From an uncultured Oscillospiraceae bacterium (GTDB lineage Bacteria > Bacillota > Clostridia > Oscillospirales > Ruminococcaceae), in NCBI GenBank assembly GCA_934456315.1, contig CAKSHG010000053.1, positions 1-10,983 on the forward strand: a stretch of 10,983 bases of DNA, given 5' to 3'. Made by a program: the position numbers and the translations under genes. Within the stretch, counting starts at the first letter, position 1, and the number at the start of each line of letters is the position of its first letter. This document shows, piece after piece, positions 6,331 through 10,983 of the stretch. Below the pieces are notes generated by a model. It searched no databases, was not told the DNA's origin, and saw only the letters and a program-made list of their open reading frames with translations.

Positions 6331-7323
6331 ATGTTCAGAAAGATTAGAAAGGCTGTGTGCTGCATTGCGGCGGCAGCTATAATGGCAGTCGTTTCTGTGA
6401 CGGCTTCTGCTGATTACATATACGACTTCACCAACACCGATCTCTGCGATGAGATAGAGGCAGCAGATTACGAAATTTACGGTACCGAGGGCAGATTCAC
6501 TGCCACTCTCGGTGACAGCACCGAGGAGAAGTACATCTCCCTGCGTTTCAAGCTGTTCAACGAGTACCTCGACCAGGAATTCTGGGAGTCGCCGGACGCA
6601 AAGGTTTCCGTTGACGTCAAGCTCGAAACTGCCAATAAGGACGTCATCGCATGTATCCCGGGCTTCAACAACAAGTGGGGCTGGGTCAACCCGTCAGATT
6701 ACACAACGCTGAAATCCGGCGAGTGGGTTACTGTTACCGAAACCGCTTCGCACTTCCATGAGGAATTCGCAAAGGGCGAGCCTGCGTACTTGCTGTTCCA
6801 GGTCCGCACCAACTGGGGCGCTCCTGCGCAGGGCGACCTTACCGTTGCAGTCAGGAACTTCCGTATAGTGAACGGAAAGTCCACTGAATCCACAACTACC
6901 CAGACTACAACGACCGCCCCGGAGGAAACCTCCGTTCCGGAAGAAACATCTTCCCAGCCCGACGACACTACCGCGCCGGCACAGGAAACCGCCGAGCCGG
7001 CAAACACGCTGGAGAATGAGGGTTCCGGGGAGGTTCCCGCAACAGATCAGGCTACCGCAGAGTCAAAGACCGAAGAAGCAGTCACCGACCCGACTGATTC
7101 CACCGACAAGCCGGACGACAACGGACCGGCAGCAACCACCGCAGCAACCACTATCCGCACCGCAGCAACGATGGCGACTTCGTCCGCGATAAATTACAGC
7201 CAGCTCTACGCAGAGCCGGAATCCCCGATAATGCTTATCCTTATTATAATAGGCGTTGCCGTAGTTATCGTCGCAGCCGCAGTCATCGGATACCTTATTT
7301 ACAGAAAGAAGAAGTTCTATTGA
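6331..7323 (+). CDS. Secreted, membrane-anchored protein with CBM-like beta domain
   Basis: The function is unknown. The 330-residue protein starts with a signal peptide (MFRKIRK basic region, hydrophobic stretch 9-22, likely cleavage after ASA at 27). A beta-rich domain follows (about 28-181). Its pattern, with KVSVDVKLE, WGWVNPSDYTTL, SGEWVTVTETASH and TVAVRNFRIVNG and several exposed-type Trp/Tyr, resembles the jelly-roll carbohydrate-binding modules of polysaccharide-degrading clostridia. A Thr/Glu/Pro-rich linker (about 184-290) leads to one membrane helix (about 299-322) and a short basic tail RKKKFY, so the beta domain should face outside. There is no LPxTG motif. ATG 6331 is supported by GGAGG (6318-6322) 8 nt upstream; an earlier in-frame ATG at 6232 would delete the promoter and spoil the signal peptide. 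It is the first gene of a likely three-gene operon. The CBM assignment is by pattern only. Confidence 0.8.
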   Translation: MFRKIRKAVCCIAAAAIMAVVSVTASADYIYDFTNTDLCDEIEAADYEIYGTEGRFTATLGDSTEEKYISLRFKLFNEYLDQEFWESPDAKVSVDVKLETANKDVIACIPGFNNKWGWVNPSDYTTLKSGEWVTVTETASHFHEEFAKGEPAYLLFQVRTNWGAPAQGDLTVAVRNFRIVNGKSTESTTTQTTTTAPEETSVPEETSSQPDDTTAPAQETAEPANTLENEGSGEVPATDQATAESKTEEAVTDPTDSTDKPDDNGPAATTAATTIRTAATMATSSAINYSQLYAEPESPIMLILIIIGVAVVIVAAAVIGYLIYRKKKFY

Positions 7324-7349
7324 TGAGCTTCTGACGCAGGAGGGAATGT

Positions 7350-8258
7350 ATGAACACAAACGGAGCAAAGAATCGCAGCTTCATGGATACTCTGGTCGCG
7401 CTTTTCAAGAATGTATGGCTAAAGCGGGGCGTAGCCCTGCTGTGCTGGGGTTACACCGGGCTGCTGATATGGCTCGCGTGGCTCAACGGCGCCTTTTTCC
7501 TTGAGTATGAAAATCCGACGTCGCTGTTTGTTGTTTATGTCTTTGTGAACATCGCTGCCCTGGGGCTGTTCATATATACCCGCCGTCAGGTAATTACGCA
7601 GATAAATGTCATGATACTTCCGCCGGTGCTGTTTGCGACTTTCCTGCTCGCTTTCGGAAACTGGTATATGATACTTCCGCCGCTGGTGGTCATCGTTGCA
7701 ATGTTCTTCATCTGCACCGCCAACGAAACCCTCAAGACCGTCCTCGGCACGATGTACCTGCTGATGTACGTCATCGGCGGCGCTGCTTACATCACGATAA
7801 CTCTGCTGATGGGCAAGATAACCGTTACCGGCGTCGACCTTGACCTTCGCGACCGCAATTACGAGGTGCTTTCCTCCGACGGACAGTACCGCATAGTGCG
7901 CTACGTTGACAAGCCCACCGGAGAGCGCCGCACCGCAAGCTACTATGTCGAGGACATCTCCAAGGATATGGAGATACCTTTCGGCAGCGCAAAGCGTGTG
8001 CTGGGCAGCGGCTGGGTAGTCACCGCGAAGTACACCAGCAAGTCGGACGACCCGGTTTCCTGGGTGACGAGAATGGTCGACGGAAAGAGCGTAGAAATGC
8101 TAAGCGTTGAGGGGTCCATCAAGGAAAACCCCTACCTCGCAGTTGAGCTGTCCCAGACCGAGGAGCTTGAGGAAAGCTCCGTCCCGATAACGCTTTACTA
8201 TGGAACAGAGGACGCTTCCTCCCAGGGAAGCACCACAGACGTACAGACTGCAGAATGA
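7350..8258 (+). CDS. Polytopic membrane protein with soluble C-terminal domain, unknown function
   Basis: I do not recognise this family. The 302 residues contain about five membrane helices (about 28-50, 57-77, 85-102, 107-123 and 130-153), followed by a soluble domain (about 155-285) with alternating beta strands and charged turns, then a short Ser/Thr/Gln tail. With a cytoplasmic N-terminus (basic residues 7-26 before the first helix), five helices would place the soluble domain outside the cell. No enzymatic motif is evident. The start at ATG 7350 follows AGGAGGG (7338-7344), and the gap to the preceding gene is 26 bp, so the two are probably co-transcribed. The extracellular domain could sense or scaffold something at the envelope together with the neighbouring surface protein; that is inference from topology and proximity. 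Confidence 0.78.
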   Translation: MNTNGAKNRSFMDTLVALFKNVWLKRGVALLCWGYTGLLIWLAWLNGAFFLEYENPTSLFVVYVFVNIAALGLFIYTRRQVITQINVMILPPVLFATFLLAFGNWYMILPPLVVIVAMFFICTANETLKTVLGTMYLLMYVIGGAAYITITLLMGKITVTGVDLDLRDRNYEVLSSDGQYRIVRYVDKPTGERRTASYYVEDISKDMEIPFGSAKRVLGSGWVVTAKYTSKSDDPVSWVTRMVDGKSVEMLSVEGSIKENPYLAVELSQTEELEESSVPITLYYGTEDASSQGSTTDVQTAE

Positions 8259-8273
8259 CAAAGGAGCTTTGAA

Positions 8274-10862
8274 TTGGAAAGAGTTCTCAATTTAGCAGGG
8301 AAGAACAGCAGCGAGATATTTCAGCTTCGCTATCCTTATTCGCTGCTGACGTTCTGCGATTACGACCTGTCGTATTTTGCCGAAAACGCCATCGCGGTCT
8401 GCGATGAAGCGCTCCGCACCGGAGTGCTCGACGCAGAGCGCACCACAGACCTGCGCAATTCCCTCCGGAATATGCACGTCTGGATAGAGCACAACCTCCG
8501 CACGGTGTACGACAAAATAGTCCTGGACTGCTGGATAGACTATGTGTGCCGCAGGGATAACATCGGTACCACTGCGCTGTGGAACCGTTTCATCGACTGT
8601 AAATCCGCATTCGAAAAGGCGGTTTTTGTCAGACTGTGCGAGTACCGCTACAATAAGGGGATAAACGAGTGGCTGAATCTTGTCAGGGTGCAGGATTACG
8701 CCAAGAGCAAAATATACTTCCTTTTTTCACGGGAGATTTCCGGCGCAGATGAGGCTAACGCCCGGAGGAATTACTTCGACCTCATGTTCAGCGTTACGGC
8801 GCGGGAGCTTGGCTGCCGCCTCGAGGACCTGGGCGTGACGCAGGTGTTTTCCACCGGACGGGTTCCGTCTGCGCCTTTTATGTATCCTAATATTTCCAAG
8901 GATATAATCAAGAATCTGCTACCGGACTTCGACTACAGCGATGATTACTCGGATATCGGCTCGTATGAGTGCCTTTCCGACCAGATAGCAATGGACGCGT
9001 TTTCGCACATGAAGGCAGGGCTGGCGCAGGAATTCACAAGCTACAATATGTCCAGGGCCGCAATGGAGCACACTCCGCTTAAGGTGTACATGCCATGCGG
9101 ACTGAAAGCCGTGGTCGACCTTGAGATAGACGCGCTCATCGAAAGCGGCGGCTGGCTCGCAAGGTGCAAGCGCTGCGGACGGTACTTTGTAAGGGACAGC
9201 GAGCACACCGAGGAATACTGCTCCCTGCCCGTGACAAGCGGAAAGACCTGCCTGGAGCTTTACGAAATGGAGCACCCCCGCAGCCGCGTAACTCCCGAAG
9301 CGGAAAAGCTCTGCAATGAGATAACCGATGAGATGTACGGCCGCGTGTCCTCCGGCTCGATGAGCCTTAAGGAGTACGAAAGCTGGAAACTCTACCTCGA
9401 AGCGATGAAGGGAAAGGTCAACAACGGCGAGATTTCTCCCGACGACCTTACGGCGTTCATAAACTACTCCAGGACGATGGATATCACCCGCAGCAAACCC
9501 GTGTCGCAGGTCAGAAAGCCGGAGCCGGAACGTCCGCAGGGGCGCGTAGTAAAGCCGTTTGTTCCGGAGCGCATCAGCCGCAGCGACATCGAGCGCCAGC
9601 CCGAGGAAAAGCAGCCCGAGCCAGTCGAGATACCCGCTCCGCAGCCGCGCAGGGAGGGTGGATTCTTCACCTCGCCGAGCGTCGAAAGGCAGCGTCAGGT
9701 GAAGGCTCCGGTATCGCACATTATCCGTGCGGGAGAGCAGCTGAATTACCAGGCTCCGCCTGCGTTCGTGCCGGGGGCAGTTCCGTCCGCGCAATCCAGT
9801 CAGCCGGAGCAGACTGCAAAGCCCGCGAAGCCTGTTCAGGAGCAGGGATTCACGGTGTTTGCGGAAGAGCCGCAGCGTTATTCCGAACCGGAGGTCGCAG
9901 TACAGCACGTTGTACGGTCAGCCGGGAAATACGAACAGAGTACAGCTGACGAGCGTACTGAACGAACCAAACGCGCTGAACCTACCGAATTTAATGAACG
10001 CAGCGAGCGCAACGAGAAACCGCATTTCGTAGCGTTCACCGGAACGGAGTTCGAGCCCGACTCCGCGCCAGCCCGCGGAGTTCCCACAGCGGAAAACGAG
10101 CTTCCCGACTTTGAGGAAGCTCCGGAGGAACCTGTACCCGAGTGGGAGAAAGTCTCCGAGCCTGCTGAAGCTCCCCGTATCCCGGAAGCGCCCGCAGAGC
10201 CGGAGCCGGCTCCCCGTCCGAGGGTGATACGGAAGAACGCAGCAGCGATATCTGCATACGGCAAGATCGCCGGGACGCCGCTTGGAACGGCAGAGCAGAC
10301 TTACGAAGCCGTGTCGCGGCCCGAACCGGAAAATGAGTCCGCGCAGTACGGAACAGCTGGTCCTGAATCCCCGGTCAACGCGGCGGATCAGGAAAATTCA
10401 GCGAATCCTGCGGAGCCTGAAAAGGATCCATTCTGGGAGTTCGGCTCCATATTCGATGTGCTCGAGCAGTCGGAGAGCGATATGAGCAAGCCGGTACAGC
10501 GCACAGTGGAACCGGAGGAGAAGACGGTCAGGTCAGGGCAGCACCGCAAATCCAGGGAGCAGACCGCCGTGAACGGTCAGGGCACTGAAAAGCACCGTCC
10601 CGCAAAGAAGCGTGCAGCCGCCCCGGAGCAACCCGTACCAGTTGAATCGGTTCAGCATGAGCAGCCGGAACAGCCTGAGGTCCCGACTGGGATCTGGACA
10701 GAGGAACGCCACTTGTTTGACGGAGAGAATCCGGACACTTCAGCCCATGAGGAGCTGAATATGCTCAAGGATAAAAAGCGCGGCAGGTCGAGCAAGACCC
10801 AGCGTCTTTTTGACGCGATAATGCGTGAATCCGACGATAATCCGAATTTCCGCAAAAAGTAA
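8274..10862 (+). CDS. Large zinc-ribbon-like protein with long disordered tail, unknown function
   Basis: This encodes an 862-residue protein that probably starts at TTG 8274: AAGGAG (8261-8266) lies 7 nt upstream and no ATG occurs in frame for about 65 codons. Residues 1-400 are folded, mostly helical, and include a four-cysteine knuckle C298-x2-C301-x14-C316-x9-C326 with nearby His311, like a zinc ribbon. This region reminds me of the uncharacterised clostridial DUF6076 family, from memory only. Residues about 405-828 are rich in Pro, Glu, Ala, Gln and Arg and should be disordered. The last 34 residues (KDKKRGRSSKTQRLFDAIMR...) form a basic, likely helical end. No signal peptide or membrane helix is visible, so it is probably cytosolic. 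The start lies 15 bp after the preceding stop, indicating co-transcription with the two envelope genes. It might be an adaptor or nucleic-acid-binding protein; the function is unknown. Confidence 0.82.
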   Translation: MERVLNLAGKNSSEIFQLRYPYSLLTFCDYDLSYFAENAIAVCDEALRTGVLDAERTTDLRNSLRNMHVWIEHNLRTVYDKIVLDCWIDYVCRRDNIGTTALWNRFIDCKSAFEKAVFVRLCEYRYNKGINEWLNLVRVQDYAKSKIYFLFSREISGADEANARRNYFDLMFSVTARELGCRLEDLGVTQVFSTGRVPSAPFMYPNISKDIIKNLLPDFDYSDDYSDIGSYECLSDQIAMDAFSHMKAGLAQEFTSYNMSRAAMEHTPLKVYMPCGLKAVVDLEIDALIESGGWLARCKRCGRYFVRDSEHTEEYCSLPVTSGKTCLELYEMEHPRSRVTPEAEKLCNEITDEMYGRVSSGSMSLKEYESWKLYLEAMKGKVNNGEISPDDLTAFINYSRTMDITRSKPVSQVRKPEPERPQGRVVKPFVPERISRSDIERQPEEKQPEPVEIPAPQPRREGGFFTSPSVERQRQVKAPVSHIIRAGEQLNYQAPPAFVPGAVPSAQSSQPEQTAKPAKPVQEQGFTVFAEEPQRYSEPEVAVQHVVRSAGKYEQSTADERTERTKRAEPTEFNERSERNEKPHFVAFTGTEFEPDSAPARGVPTAENELPDFEEAPEEPVPEWEKVSEPAEAPRIPEAPAEPEPAPRPRVIRKNAAAISAYGKIAGTPLGTAEQTYEAVSRPEPENESAQYGTAGPESPVNAADQENSANPAEPEKDPFWEFGSIFDVLEQSESDMSKPVQRTVEPEEKTVRSGQHRKSREQTAVNGQGTEKHRPAKKRAAAPEQPVPVESVQHEQPEQPEVPTGIWTEERHLFDGENPDTSAHEELNMLKDKKRGRSSKTQRLFDAIMRESDDNPNFRKK

Positions 10863-10983
10863 TTTAAGTGAAATCAATGAAATTACTTAGGTAAATGAGA
10901 ATTTAGCGGAACTTTACGGCTATTTTTCTGTAAGAATTGTGAAAATTGGGTGATGTAATCGTTTGAAATTTGTGTAATCTTAC
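10863..10983. other. AT-rich intergenic end of window, no gene seen
   Basis: These 121 bp are clearly more AT-rich than the coding DNA before them. A weak AT hairpin (TAAGT at 10865-10869 with ACTTA at 10885-10889) has no U-tract, so I do not call it a terminator. No convincing promoter or RNA gene is complete within the window. Confidence 0.5.

Noticed and set aside
10847..10911. Possible terminator after the last gene (TTTCCGC with GCGGAA, or the TAAGT/ACTTA hairpin)
   Set aside because: One stem has a loop of about 50 nt, the other is a weak AT stem, and neither is followed by a T-tract.

Overview
The window looks like a chromosomal segment from a moderately GC-rich Clostridia member (Bacillota), most like Oscillospiraceae/Ruminococcus. 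The reasons are the gene order ftsW/spoVE - murG - murA - ftsQ(divIB) - ftsZ, strong AGGAGG-type ribosome binding sites, and clostridial motif variants such as QNDF in FtsW and GGTAGHINP in MurG. All genes lie on the + strand. The taxonomic assignment is inference from style, not from a marker search.

Region 1 (1-6174) is the distal part of a division and cell wall (dcw) cluster. It encodes a SEDS glycan polymerase (5' end missing), the lipid II-forming MurG, the first committed peptidoglycan enzyme MurA, the divisome protein FtsQ/DivIB and the division tubulin FtsZ. Between spoVE and murG sits a 186-bp element with imperfect terminal inverted repeats and two nested internal inverted repeats. 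It looks like a MITE and contains a near-consensus promoter pointing into murG. murA is preceded by a hairpin that would bury its Shine-Dalgarno sequence. ftsZ has its own promoter (TTGCAA-17-TATAAT) and is followed by a clear intrinsic terminator.

Region 2 (6175-6330) is a regulatory gap with a 14-bp perfect palindrome, a promoter (TTGCAT-17-TACAAT) and a CCGGAAA/TTTCCGG dyad that brackets the -35 box.

Region 3 (6331-10862) is a tightly spaced three-gene unit of unknown role. Its products are a secreted, membrane-anchored protein with a carbohydrate-binding-module-like beta-rich domain, a five-helix membrane protein with a soluble C-terminal domain, and an 862-residue, probably TTG-started protein with a four-cysteine zinc-ribbon-like knuckle and a roughly 420-residue disordered Pro/Glu-rich tail. 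Spacings of 26 and 15 bp and a shared upstream promoter suggest one transcript. Its placement next to ftsZ hints at, but does not prove, an envelope-related function. The last 121 bp are AT-rich and hold no gene that I can support.

I see no tRNA, rRNA, CRISPR array, transposase gene or obvious frameshifted gene. The most unusual items are the promoter-bearing MITE-like element, the Cys-rich MurA, an FtsZ whose C-terminal tail lacks the usual conserved peptide, and the uncharacterised three-gene unit.
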